From Halomonas alkaliantarctica (GTDB taxonomy: Bacteria; Pseudomonadota; Gammaproteobacteria; Pseudomonadales; Halomonadaceae), in contig NZ_CP122961.1 in assembly GCF_029854215.1 (NCBI RefSeq), positions 1,488,001 to 1,552,000 of the forward strand: a DNA stretch of 64,000 nt, read 5' to 3'. A model generated the notes under the pieces. It was not told the DNA's origin. It was given only the letters and a program-made list of their open reading frames with translations, and did not search any database. The first letter of the stretch is position 1, and each line of letters begins with the position of its first letter. Shown here piece after piece: positions 16,873 to 25,046 of this stretch. The position numbers and the translations under genes were made by a program.

Positions 16873-17604
16873 TTACCAAACCAGTTCGCCTCGAATAAAC
16901 GCCCCCGCCTCGCGTGAGGTGGGAGCGCTAAAAAAGTCGCTAACAGGGGTGTGTTCAAGTAATTCACCGTTATGCAAAAAAACGACGTCATTGGCTAAGC
17001 GGCGCGCTTGGTGCAAGTCGTGAGTGGTCATAACGATACGTGTACCGCTGTGATGAAATTCCAGTACGGCATCTTCAACGGCGTTTATCGCGGCGGGGTC
17101 GAGCGCCGAGGTAGGCTCATCTAAAAACAGTACTTGGGGGTTGAGCAGCCATGCTCGCGCCAGCGCTAAGCGCTGCTGCTCACCGCCGGAAAGCACCCGC
17201 GCAGGCCGCTTGGCGAGGTGCGCTAAACCAAACTTCTCAAGGGCACTCATCGCCTGAGCTTTTCGGGGTAATGCTTTAAGTTCGGGTCGTGCCGCTTTGT
17301 TGATCGCTAACACATAGGTCAGGTTATCCAGCGCTGAGCGACGCAGCAGCACGGGGCGCTGGAAAACCATGGCTTGCGCAGGCTGGGTACCTTGCCAGCG
17401 AACTGAGCCGGTAGTCGGCGTTAACAGGCCATGGGCCAAGCGCATTAGCAGGCTTTTGCCCGCACCATTAGGGCCCATAATTAGCGTACGCTGGCAGCCT
17501 GCTAGGCGCAGCGACGTCGGCTTAAGCAGCGTATGACCGCGATGGATAAAGCTCACGTTGTCGAGCTCATGAGTAGCGACGGGGGGAGTGTGATGAGCGT
17601 TCAT
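16873..17604 (-). CDS. tupC: Tungstate ABC transporter ATP-binding protein TupC
   Basis: ABC ATPase of 243 residues. Walker A is GPNGAGKS, the signature is LSGGEQQRLALARAW, Walker B is VLFLDEP and the H-loop is MTTHDL. It powers the TupB permease. Its start overlaps the tupB stop by 4 nt and it is followed 44 bp later by tupA. The substrate follows from the unmistakable TupA partner. Confidence 0.9.
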   Translation of the reverse strand: MNAHHTPPVATHELDNVSFIHRGHTLLKPTSLRLAGCQRTLIMGPNGAGKSLLMRLAHGLLTPTTGSVRWQGTQPAQAMVFQRPVLLRRSALDNLTYVLAINKAARPELKALPRKAQAMSALEKFGLAHLAKRPARVLSGGEQQRLALARAWLLNPQVLFLDEPTSALDPAAINAVEDAVLEFHHSGTRIVMTTHDLHQARRLANDVVFLHNGELLEHTPVSDFFSAPTSREAGAFIRGELVW

Positions 17605-18305
17605 CCCAACCGCCTTTTCGCCGTTTCGCCGATCATGTGGGCAATCGCATTAATCATGGTGACCAGGGCAAGCAGAATGATCCCTAAGCCCAGCGCCATG
17701 GGGAGGTTGCCCTTGCTGGTTTCCAGCACAATGCTGGTGGTCATCACCCGGGTGACGCCATCGATATTGCCACCCACAATCATTACCGCGCCCACCTCGG
17801 CGCTAGCGCGACCAAAGCCCGCCAGGATCACTGTTAACAGCCCGAAGCGCGCATCCCAAAGCAAGGTGGGGATCATGCGTAGGCGGGTTAGTCCTAGTGA
17901 GTTCAACTGCTCGGCATACTCACCGTGAAGCGCCTCCACCTGCTGGCGGGTAAGGGCGGCGATGATCGGTAGCACCAAAATCACTTGAGCGATCACCATG
18001 GCCGTGGGGGTAAACAGCAGCCCCCATTCGCCGAGTGGGCCTGCGCGTGAAAGCAGCAGGTAGACGCAAAGCCCTGCGACCACTGGCGGCAAGCCCATGA
18101 GCGCATTAAGGGCGACAATGACGACGTTACGTCCAGGAAAGCGCCATAGCGCCAGAGCGGCACCTAAGGGCAGGGCTATCAGGCTGGCAATCATCACCGC
18201 CATAAGCGACACCTTTAATGAAAGCATCACGATGTCGATTAGCGCGCTATCCATACTCAGGATCAGGGTAAGAGCGGTACTAAAGGCGTTGTCACTGGTC
18301 AGCAT
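17601..18305 (-). CDS. tupB: Tungstate ABC transporter permease TupB
   Basis: Membrane permease of 234 residues with about five or six hydrophobic segments. It has the binding-protein-dependent transport (EAA) loop region LNSLGLTRLRMIPTLLWDA, which contacts the ATPase. The segment ALMGLPPVVAGLCVYLLLSR is typical of TupB/ModB-like permeases. First gene of the tup operon; the divergent regulator gene lies 171 bp away. Confidence 0.9.
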   Translation of the reverse strand: MLTSDNAFSTALTLILSMDSALIDIVMLSLKVSLMAVMIASLIALPLGAALALWRFPGRNVVIVALNALMGLPPVVAGLCVYLLLSRAGPLGEWGLLFTPTAMVIAQVILVLPIIAALTRQQVEALHGEYAEQLNSLGLTRLRMIPTLLWDARFGLLTVILAGFGRASAEVGAVMIVGGNIDGVTRVMTTSIVLETSKGNLPMALGLGIILLALVTMINAIAHMIGETAKRRLG

Positions 18306-18412
18306 TGAGCGTTGGTATCATTTTGTATGTGAACTGTTGTGGGGAAAACGGCTGTAGGAGAATTGGCATGATGTATCGAAAAGTGACTTAATGCACTCTG
18401 TGCTGGAATAGG

Positions 18413-18430
18413 TGCAGTTATATGCAGTTA
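18413..18430. promoter_or_regulatory. Paired TGCAGTTA direct repeats between tupB and its divergent regulator
   Basis: TGCAGTTA at 18413-18420 and 18423-18430, spaced by one helical turn (10 bp). A related ATGCAGTG follows at 18458-18465. They sit in the shared control region of the tup operon and the HTH regulator and are candidate binding sites for that regulator. Confidence 0.45.
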
Positions 18431-18476
18431 AACTACGAAAATTGCTGTTTGTATTTATGCAGTGAGGTTTCTGTTA

Positions 18477-19364
18477 ATGTCTGAACGATATGCTTACCTG
18501 ACCACTGCAGAGGTCGCCGACTATTTGCGCCTAAAAGAGCGCAAGGTGTATGACTTGGTGCGCCAAGGCCAGATCCCCTGTAGCCGGGTAACGGGAAAGC
18601 TGTTGTTTCCCCGCCAGCAAATAGACCTATGGGTGCTGAACCACTTGGAAGGTGATCAGGCGCAGCGTTTATCAGTGCCGCTAGTGGTCGCGGGTAGTCA
18701 GGATCCGCTGCTTGAGTGGGCCATTCGGGAAAGCGGCTCTGATTTGGCGATGCTGTGCCAAGGCAGTGGCGACGGTGTTCGGCGGTTGCTCGACGGCAAG
18801 GCAATGCTGGCGGGTATTCATCTGCTGGATGCCACCACTCAGCGCTACAACGAACCCGGCGCACTCGGTTTAAGCGGCATGCGTGATCTGTTGATAGTGC
18901 ACTGGGCAAAGCGCCGCCAGGGGCTGCTATTGCCGGTCGACAACCCGCTGAGAATTACCGGGCTGGGTGATTTGAAACGAGCCGATGTCCGCGTAGCGCA
19001 TCGCCAACCCGACGCGGGGGCAGCAAGGCTGCTGGGCTGTTTACTACAGCAAGTGGGAATAGAGAGCTCGACGCTTAACTGGGCGCCACACGCTTCCTTA
19101 AGTGAAGATGACTTGGCTCTCAGCATTGGTCAGAGCGAAGCGGATGTAGGTTTGGGCGTGGAAGCCGCCGCCCATCGCCAGCAACTGGGCTTTATTCCAC
19201 TGTGCGAGGAGCCGTTTGATTTAATTATGCAGCGGCGCAGCTATTTCGAGCCTTCAGTACAGCGGCTTCTGGCGTTTGTGCATCAAGCGCGTTTTGCCGA
19301 GCGAGCAACACAGTTGGGTGGTTACAATCTCGCCGAGACAGGCAGAATTGTGCATAACGCCTAG
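18477..19364 (+). CDS. HTH (excisionase-type) regulator with periplasmic-binding-like domain, probable tungstate/oxyanion sensor
   Basis: About 295 residues. Residues 1-55 form an excisionase/MerR-like winged helix: YLTTAEVADYLRLKERKVY, then GQIPCSRVTGKLLFPRQQI. The remainder resembles a PBP-like domain (PF12727 type), with VRVAHRQPDAGAARLLG and EADVGLGVEAAAHRQQLGFIP blocks typical of molybdate/tungstate-associated regulators. GTGAGG (18462-18467) serves as ribosome binding site for the ATG at 18477, so the in-frame GTG at 18462 is rejected. Divergent transcription from tupBCA argues that it senses tungstate or molybdate and controls uptake; ligand and sign of control are inferred. Confidence 0.75.
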   Translation: MSERYAYLTTAEVADYLRLKERKVYDLVRQGQIPCSRVTGKLLFPRQQIDLWVLNHLEGDQAQRLSVPLVVAGSQDPLLEWAIRESGSDLAMLCQGSGDGVRRLLDGKAMLAGIHLLDATTQRYNEPGALGLSGMRDLLIVHWAKRRQGLLLPVDNPLRITGLGDLKRADVRVAHRQPDAGAARLLGCLLQQVGIESSTLNWAPHASLSEDDLALSIGQSEADVGLGVEAAAHRQQLGFIPLCEEPFDLIMQRRSYFEPSVQRLLAFVHQARFAERATQLGGYNLAETGRIVHNA

Positions 19365-19431
19365 TGCTCTATTCGATAAGGCGTCATCAGCAGGAGGGCT
19401 TGACCCTGATTCAATATGCGCCACACTAGTG

Positions 19432-19448
19432 AGGCGTTATTAACGCCT
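19432..19448. promoter_or_regulatory. AGGCGTTA-t-TAACGCCT palindrome upstream of the PfpI-family gene
   Basis: Perfect 8-bp inverted repeat with a single central base, 20 bp upstream of the ATG and just before the AGGAG ribosome binding site. It could be a repressor operator or an mRNA hairpin. Confidence 0.4.
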
Positions 19449-19468
19449 ATCATCACGAAAAGGAGAGC

Positions 19469-20035
19469 ATGATGAAACAAGGACTAAACGGTAAACGCGT
19501 CGCTATTCTAGCCGCAGATGGTTTTGAAGAGTCTGAGCTGAGCGTGCCGCGGGCCGCCTTACAGAAAGAGGGTGTTGAGGTTCACTTGGTCACCCCCGAC
19601 GGTAAAGGAATTCGCGCCTGGGCAGAAACCGACTGGGGCGATACCTATGAAGCTGATAAAGCCCTTGCCGATGTCAGTGAGTCTGATTACCACGCCTTGG
19701 TATTGCCAGGTGGTTTGTTCAACCCCGACGAACTGCGCACCAACGACGATGCGTTGAGTTTCGTGAAGGGTTTTTTCCAGGCCGGTAAGCCTGTCGCGGC
19801 TATCTGTCACGCGCCATGGATTTTAATTAATGCAGGCGTGGTCGAAGGCCGTCGTATGACGTCGGTACCCAGTGTCGCACAAGATTTACGCAATGCAGGC
19901 GTGGAGTGGGTTGATGAGCCGGTGGTTGTGGACAGCGGACTCGTCACCAGCCGCACGCCGAAAGACTTGGATGCCTTTAACGCCAAGTTGCTTGAAGAGC
20001 TGCAAGAAGGGCGTCACTCCGGTCAACACGCTTGA
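19469..20035 (+). CDS. DJ-1/PfpI-family protein (YhbO/PfpI type)
   Basis: Protein of 188 residues in the class I glutamine-amidotransferase-like DJ-1/PfpI family. The nucleophile elbow AICHAPW contains the conserved Cys-His, and the Glu in FEESE near the N-terminus completes the usual active-site cluster. Relatives are described as intracellular proteases or glyoxalase/deglycase-like stress proteins; the exact activity is debated in the family. AAGGAGAG precedes tandem ATG codons (19469 and 19472). The stop overlaps the start of the App1-like gene, so the two are probably coupled. Confidence 0.85.
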   Translation: MMKQGLNGKRVAILAADGFEESELSVPRAALQKEGVEVHLVTPDGKGIRAWAETDWGDTYEADKALADVSESDYHALVLPGGLFNPDELRTNDDALSFVKGFFQAGKPVAAICHAPWILINAGVVEGRRMTSVPSVAQDLRNAGVEWVDEPVVVDSGLVTSRTPKDLDAFNAKLLEELQEGRHSGQHA

Positions 20036-21153
20036 TGAGCGTATTGCGCCAGTGGGCAAGCTTCGTCAAAAGGCTTGTCCACGTAATTGCCAAACCCATC
20101 AAAGGAGACAGTGGCCGCGGTGGGATGGTGGTTCATCCCTACCGCGGCTATGGCTCCCAGCATGAAGTATTTGTCATGGGCCGGGTGTTTCGCCAGGCCG
20201 CTCTAGGCCGGGCAATTCCTCGCCATGGCATGCTGCGCGATACCGCAGACGTTGCCCGACGCGTTTTACGCCGGGGGCTGGCCGAGGCGCAGGTAGAAAT
20301 TCACATCGGTGAAAATCAGCTCTGCGTCGGCACGGATCGAGACGGCTATTTCGATGTGCATTTGCCGATCAGCCACACCCTACCGATAGATGTCTCCTGG
20401 CACCGCGCTGATATTTTGGTGCATTGCGTGGGCCAAAAGCCGGTACGTACTCACGTCGAGGTATATGTGCCGCCACCGGAGGCTGACTTACTGGTCATCA
20501 GTGATATCGACGACACCGTGATGTTTACCGGGGTGGCGGAGAAGCTCAAAATGCTTTACCGCCTGTTTGTTAAAAAGCCCCATCGCCGCACGGCTTTTCC
20601 TGGCGTTGCATCCCTTTATCAGGCGCTTCATCGTGGCGTTAGTGAACGCGCTGAACGGCCCATTTTGTATGTCTCGCGGGGGCCGTGGGCCATTTACGAA
20701 ATGCTCGAAACCTTTTTTCAGATCAATCGCATTCCCGTAGGCCCCATCATTTTCTTACGTGAGTGGGGCATCTCTTGGCGCCGTCCGTGGCCACGCCGCG
20801 CGGAAGAGCATAAACGTGATTTGATTGACCGCATGCTTACCCTGTATGACGGCATGCCGTGCATATTAATTGGCGACAGTGGTCAGCACGACCCTGAAGT
20901 GTATATCGAGATAGTTAAAGCGTACCCTGACCGAATTAAAGCTATTTATATTCGCCGTGTAGACAAAGACCCCAAACGCGAAGAGGCGATTCAGCGCCTG
21001 CGTGATGAGTTGCTGGGCACCCAGTGTGAGTTGGTGCTTGCCGCCGATAGCGTACTGATTGCCGAACACGCCCACGCCCTGGGTGATATCTCTGCTCACG
21101 GCTTAGCGGCAGTACAGCGCGATGTTGAGGAGCATCGCAACAATCCTGATTAA
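20035..21153 (+). CDS. App1-family (DUF2183) phosphatidate phosphatase-like protein
   Basis: Protein of 372 residues. The conserved DUF2183/App1 core contains the HAD-like catalytic motif SDIDDTVMFTG (DxDxT). It is followed by YVSRGPWAIYEMLETFF, IGDSGQHDPEVY and RIKAIYIRRVD. Yeast App1 is a Mg2+-dependent phosphatidate phosphatase; bacterial relatives are poorly studied. A basic N-terminal segment and the beta-rich region at about 80-140 precede the catalytic part. The ATG at 20035 overlaps the PfpI-family stop (TGATG). Possible role in phospholipid turnover, inferred from the family only. Confidence 0.8.
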   Translation: MSVLRQWASFVKRLVHVIAKPIKGDSGRGGMVVHPYRGYGSQHEVFVMGRVFRQAALGRAIPRHGMLRDTADVARRVLRRGLAEAQVEIHIGENQLCVGTDRDGYFDVHLPISHTLPIDVSWHRADILVHCVGQKPVRTHVEVYVPPPEADLLVISDIDDTVMFTGVAEKLKMLYRLFVKKPHRRTAFPGVASLYQALHRGVSERAERPILYVSRGPWAIYEMLETFFQINRIPVGPIIFLREWGISWRRPWPRRAEEHKRDLIDRMLTLYDGMPCILIGDSGQHDPEVYIEIVKAYPDRIKAIYIRRVDKDPKREEAIQRLRDELLGTQCELVLAADSVLIAEHAHALGDISAHGLAAVQRDVEEHRNNPD

Positions 21154-21268
21154 CCGAATCCCGCATAACGCTGTTGCCAAATCAGCCCCCATGGTAAAAA
21201 GCTAAGCTGACAAGAAGGTCGTTTGCCGCTGATCGCTTACTGGCGGTTTTATGTAGATAGGGGCTGCC

Positions 21269-21943
21269 ATGGTTGTTTTGCTGATCATTTTTGCGCTGGC
21301 GGTATTTGTGCTTCCCAACGTTTGGGCCAAGTGGGTGCTTAAGCGGCATACCCGCGGCCGTGACGATTATCCGGGCACAGGGGCAGAACTAGCCGATCAC
21401 TTGTTGCGTCGATTGGGCATTGAGGGCGCGAGCGTTGAGCGCACCGAGTTCGGTGACCATTACGATCCTGAAACGCGCTGTGTGCGACTTTCTCCGGATA
21501 ATTACGATGGCCGTTCGCTAACGGCCGTCACGGTGGCTGCCCATGAAGTAGGGCACGCTATTCAGCATCATCAGGGTTACGCGCCGCTACTGGCCCGAAG
21601 CCGATTAGTAGGCGTCGCCCAAAAAGCCGAAAAACTCGGCGCCCTGCTGATGATGGCTGCGCCTTTTCTCTTTCTATTGACGCGCTTGCCAGGTGGCCTA
21701 GCGATAGTGATTGCCATGGCAGTGATTAGCTTTGGCACCGCGGCATTGGTTCATTTAGTGACTTTGCCGGTAGAGTTCGATGCTAGTTTCAACCGCGCGC
21801 TGCCGCTATTGAAAGAGTATGTGCCCCCCTACGATATGCCTGGCGCCCGGCACGTACTCACCGCCTGCGCTTTTACCTACGTGGCCGCCTCACTCGCCAG
21901 CGTGATGAACCTAGGCCGCTGGCTGGTGATTTTGCGGCGCTGA
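21269..21943 (+). CDS. Membrane zinc metallopeptidase (YugP / Zn_peptidase_2 family)
   Basis: Protein of 224 residues with an N-terminal membrane segment (VVLLIIFALAVFVLPNVWA), a zinc site HEVGHAIQHH (about residues 92-101) and two or three further hydrophobic segments (LLMMAAPFLFLLTRLP, AIVIAMAVISFGTAALVHL, and near the C-terminus). The later FDASFNRAL block is also typical of PF04298 peptidases, which are membrane-bound neutral zinc peptidases with unknown physiological substrates. It is the last housekeeping gene before the T6SS module. Confidence 0.82.
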   Translation: MVVLLIIFALAVFVLPNVWAKWVLKRHTRGRDDYPGTGAELADHLLRRLGIEGASVERTEFGDHYDPETRCVRLSPDNYDGRSLTAVTVAAHEVGHAIQHHQGYAPLLARSRLVGVAQKAEKLGALLMMAAPFLFLLTRLPGGLAIVIAMAVISFGTAALVHLVTLPVEFDASFNRALPLLKEYVPPYDMPGARHVLTACAFTYVAASLASVMNLGRWLVILRR

Positions 21944-22023
21944 AATAAATGGACATGCCTGCCCTCGTTTTACCTAGCCAAACGCACCTAGAATATTTGT
22001 CTCGTACCTGCTTAACTGCTCAT

Positions 22024-22058
22024 TTGTAAGATATTGCTTAAAATGTTGTAAGACATTG
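22024..22058. promoter_or_regulatory. Paired 13-bp direct repeats upstream of vgrG
   Basis: TTGTAAGATATTG (22024-22036) and TTGTAAGACATTG (22046-22058), 12 of 13 bases identical, start to start 22 bp (two helical turns). They lie about 90-125 bp upstream of the vgrG start in the 206-bp spacer and look like tandem sites for one regulator. Confidence 0.5.
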
Positions 22059-22149
22059 ACGTTTCGTGCCGTTAATGGGTTGTTCTGCTAACTGGTATCG
22101 CTAACCTAATCTTTTTTTATTAGTGTTTGACGATCCAAGGGGCAGTTTG

Positions 22150-24249
22150 ATGGCAGGCGGCACTGGCTTACAATTTACCCTAATGCTCCCCGGTATTGAT
22201 GATATCGCGGTGATCGATTTCACCCATCGCGAGGCGCTCTCCCAGCCCTTTGAGCTGGTGCTGAACCTGGCGAGCCGGGACGGCAGTCTTGATGCTGCTG
22301 AACTGCTGGATCGCGAAGCCACCCTGACCATCTGGCAGGACGGCGAACCGCTGCGTCGAGTACACGGTATCGTTAGCGAATTTGGCCGGGGTGACCGAGG
22401 ACACCGCCGCACCTTCTACTCCCTGGTGCTGCGCCCCGCGCTATGGCGGCTCTCGCTGCGCCAGAACTCGCGTATTTTCCAAAAAGCCGACCCGCTCACC
22501 ATCATTAATACCCTCTGCGATGAACGCGGCATTACCGACGTGTCCTTTGCGGTCACCCGCGAGCCGGAGCAGCGGGAGTATTGCGTTCAGTATCGCGAAA
22601 CCGACCTCGCCTTTATCGAACGCCTGGCCGCCGAAGAAGGTCTCTTCTACTTCCATGAATTTGAAGCGCGTGACGGCGGCGCCCACCGGCTGATCTTCGC
22701 CGACGATCCCCAAGTGCTGGTAAGCGTTGGCGAACGCTCCTACCACAGCCGGGCGGGAGGCACCGCCCCCATGCGCCATGTACGCAAACTCAGCCACACC
22801 GCTAGAGTCGCCGCCGCTTCCGCCACGCTGAAGGATTACAGCTTTAAAAATCCAGCGTATGCGCAGCTGCATGAACACCTGGGCCGTGATGTTGAGCAAC
22901 ACGGCCAAAACGCTGACTACGAGCACTACGACTACCCCGGCCGCTATAAGCAGGATGCCTCTGGCAAGCCCTTTACCCGCATCCGTTTAGAACAGCTACG
23001 CCGTGAAGCGCTCACCGCCAACGCCGAAAGTGACCTGCCCGAATTCGCCCCTGGCCTGCGCTTCACGCTGACCGACCACGACACCGAAAGCCTCAACCGC
23101 GACTGGCAGGCCATTGAAGTAAGCCACTTCGGCGAACAGCCCCAGGCGCTGGAAGAAGACGGGATGACGCAGGGCGACGTGGACGGCATGACCCGCTACC
23201 ACAACCAGGTCACGCTGATCCCCGGTGATGCCCCCTGGCGAGCAACGCCGAATCCCAAACCCCGCGTCGATGGCCCCCAAGTGGCCTTTGTGGTGGGCCC
23301 CGAAGGCGAAGAGATTCACTGCGACGAACACGGCCGAGTCAAAGTCCAGTTCCCCTGGGACCGCTACGCAGAGCCAAATGACACGGCGAGCTGCTGGGTA
23401 CGCGTCGCCCAAGGCTGGGCAGGCGGTGGCTACGGCAGTATCGCCATTCCGCGTATTGGCCATGAAGTGATTATTTCTTTTTTAGAAGGCGACCCGGATC
23501 AGCCACTGATCACCGGGCGTACCTACCACGCGGTGAATACCGCACCTTATCCGCTGCCGGAACACAAAACCCGCACGGTGCTGCGCACCCAAAGCCACAA
23601 GGCTGAAGGCTTCAACGAACTGCGCTTCGAAGACGAAGCAGGCGAAGAACAGATTTGGCTCCACGCCCAGAAAGACCTGGAGCTGTTAACGCTTAACGAC
23701 CGCACCGAAGAGATTCGCAACGACAGCCACCTCAAGGTGCACAACGACCGCATCAGCGAGATTGATAACGATAACCACCATACGGTGCACAGCAACCGCC
23801 ACACGCAGGTAGACGGCGACGACTACCTCATCGTGAACGGCACGCGCCACGAGAAAGTTGGTCAGGCGCAGCTGATGGAAGCAGGACGAGAAATTCATCA
23901 AAAATCCGGCGCCAAAACCGTCATTGATGCCGGGGCAGAGATCACCCTCAAAGCCGGGGGCAGCTTTATAAAACTCGACCCTAGCGGCATTACGATTGTA
24001 GGCGCCCAGGTCAAGATCAACTCTGGGGGGAGCCCCGGCACCGGTAGTGGGCAATCGGTAATAGGTGCCTTATTACCTGGCCATGTTGCCACTGAGCGGC
24101 ACGAACGAATTGATCCTTTACAGCAAGACCAACTACTGACAGCAGCGATGCAAGGCGCTGCCGTGGTAGAAATATGCCAACGGCTGAAGGACGGCAATAA
24201 CGATAATGTTGATCGCTGTGCCTTGGGAGATCAGTGCCCATGTCGCTAA
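22150..24249 (+). CDS. vgrG: Type VI secretion system tip protein VgrG
   Basis: Protein of 699 residues with the full VgrG plan: an N-terminal gp27-like region (DRGHRRTFYSLVLRPALWRL, EQREYCVQYRETDLAFIERL), a gp5 OB-fold (EGEEIHCDEHGRVKVQFPWD, SCWVRVAQGWAGGGYGS) and a beta-helical needle with repeated short segments. The core ends near ITLKAGGSFIKLDPSGITI. A roughly 70-residue tail follows, finishing in a Cys-containing stretch (CALGDQCPCR). AAGGGG lies 7 nt before the ATG at 22150; the in-frame GTG at 22123 is rejected. It trimerises to form the puncture tip and carries cargo; the next gene encodes the matching DUF4123 adaptor. No T6SS sheath, baseplate or ATPase genes are in the window, so it depends on a system elsewhere. 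Confidence 0.95.
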   Translation: MAGGTGLQFTLMLPGIDDIAVIDFTHREALSQPFELVLNLASRDGSLDAAELLDREATLTIWQDGEPLRRVHGIVSEFGRGDRGHRRTFYSLVLRPALWRLSLRQNSRIFQKADPLTIINTLCDERGITDVSFAVTREPEQREYCVQYRETDLAFIERLAAEEGLFYFHEFEARDGGAHRLIFADDPQVLVSVGERSYHSRAGGTAPMRHVRKLSHTARVAAASATLKDYSFKNPAYAQLHEHLGRDVEQHGQNADYEHYDYPGRYKQDASGKPFTRIRLEQLRREALTANAESDLPEFAPGLRFTLTDHDTESLNRDWQAIEVSHFGEQPQALEEDGMTQGDVDGMTRYHNQVTLIPGDAPWRATPNPKPRVDGPQVAFVVGPEGEEIHCDEHGRVKVQFPWDRYAEPNDTASCWVRVAQGWAGGGYGSIAIPRIGHEVIISFLEGDPDQPLITGRTYHAVNTAPYPLPEHKTRTVLRTQSHKAEGFNELRFEDEAGEEQIWLHAQKDLELLTLNDRTEEIRNDSHLKVHNDRISEIDNDNHHTVHSNRHTQVDGDDYLIVNGTRHEKVGQAQLMEAGREIHQKSGAKTVIDAGAEITLKAGGSFIKLDPSGITIVGAQVKINSGGSPGTGSGQSVIGALLPGHVATERHERIDPLQQDQLLTAAMQGAAVVEICQRLKDGNNDNVDRCALGDQCPCR

Positions 24250-25046
24250 GAACACCCCCAATGTCGGTCTTTTATTTGATCGACTTGGCCCTTTATCCGC
24301 AGCTGTCGCAACAGCTATTTGCTATAGATGAAAGCCCTGTCTATGAACGGTTGTATCTGCAAACGGCCTACGCACGTTATGCGCAACAAGGCCCGATTCT
24401 GTTCAGCCCTTCAAATGGCAGTGCCCATGTTGCCGCTGCACGTTGGGTGCAGCAGGGAGCCGCTATCGCACTGCACACACGTGCAACGCTTTCAGAAGTT
24501 GCCAAGCATTACCGGCAACTCACCCATGTCGAACGCCAAACGGGCCCTCCCGCCTTGTTTCGTTATGCCGATTCGCGGATATATGTCGGTCTAGTCAGTG
24601 GTTTGACCGAGGGCGAAACGCACGCATTGCTGGGGCCTATCAACGTAATGAATGGCGTGGCCAACGGTGAAGCATGGCAGCTCGAATCACCAGCCCCTGA
24701 TGATGAGCCGCCGGGCAAGTTCAAATTGACGGCTGACCATGAGCAGGCATTTCAGCGCAAGCGTGAGCAAACGTTTTGCCAGCAGTTGGCCAGTGATCAT
24801 GGCGTTGCATTATCACAAGCGCAGCAATGGTTACAGCAAATGAAAGCGCTACCCCTCACGACGGAATATGCGCGTTGGGAAGGGTGCCAGATTCTTGCTG
24901 CATCAGACTACCCTGAGCCGCTTTCGTCACGCCATATGCAGCAACTGTCGTCCTATGGCGGCTCCTGGCAAGCGTTGCTGGGTGAGTTAAAGATGTTGAC
25001 CAGCGAGCAAGCCCCTTTAGTAGACACTGATGGTGACGACAGATGA
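24240..25046 (+). CDS. DUF4123 T6SS effector adaptor/chaperone
   Basis: Protein of 268 residues. The N-terminal part (VFYLIDLALYPQL, PVYERLYLQTAYARY, GPILFSPS) and the RYADSRIYVGLV block fit the DUF4123 adaptor family, which loads effectors onto a cognate VgrG tip. A C-terminal helical segment follows (about 155-265). Its ATG overlaps the end of vgrG by 10 nt and its stop overlaps the effector start by 4 nt, a tightly coupled vgrG-adaptor-effector order. GGGAGA precedes the ATG at 24240; a second ATG at 24261 is possible. It should act in the cytoplasm and not be injected itself. Confidence 0.85.
   Translation: MSLRTPPMSVFYLIDLALYPQLSQQLFAIDESPVYERLYLQTAYARYAQQGPILFSPSNGSAHVAAARWVQQGAAIALHTRATLSEVAKHYRQLTHVERQTGPPALFRYADSRIYVGLVSGLTEGETHALLGPINVMNGVANGEAWQLESPAPDDEPPGKFKLTADHEQAFQRKREQTFCQQLASDHGVALSQAQQWLQQMKALPLTTEYARWEGCQILAASDYPEPLSSRHMQQLSSYGGSWQALLGELKMLTSEQAPLVDTDGDDR

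Noticed and set aside
22441-24241. Several long minus-strand frames inside vgrG
   Set aside because: They are shadows produced by the GC-rich third positions of vgrG; the plus strand has a complete VgrG domain plan.
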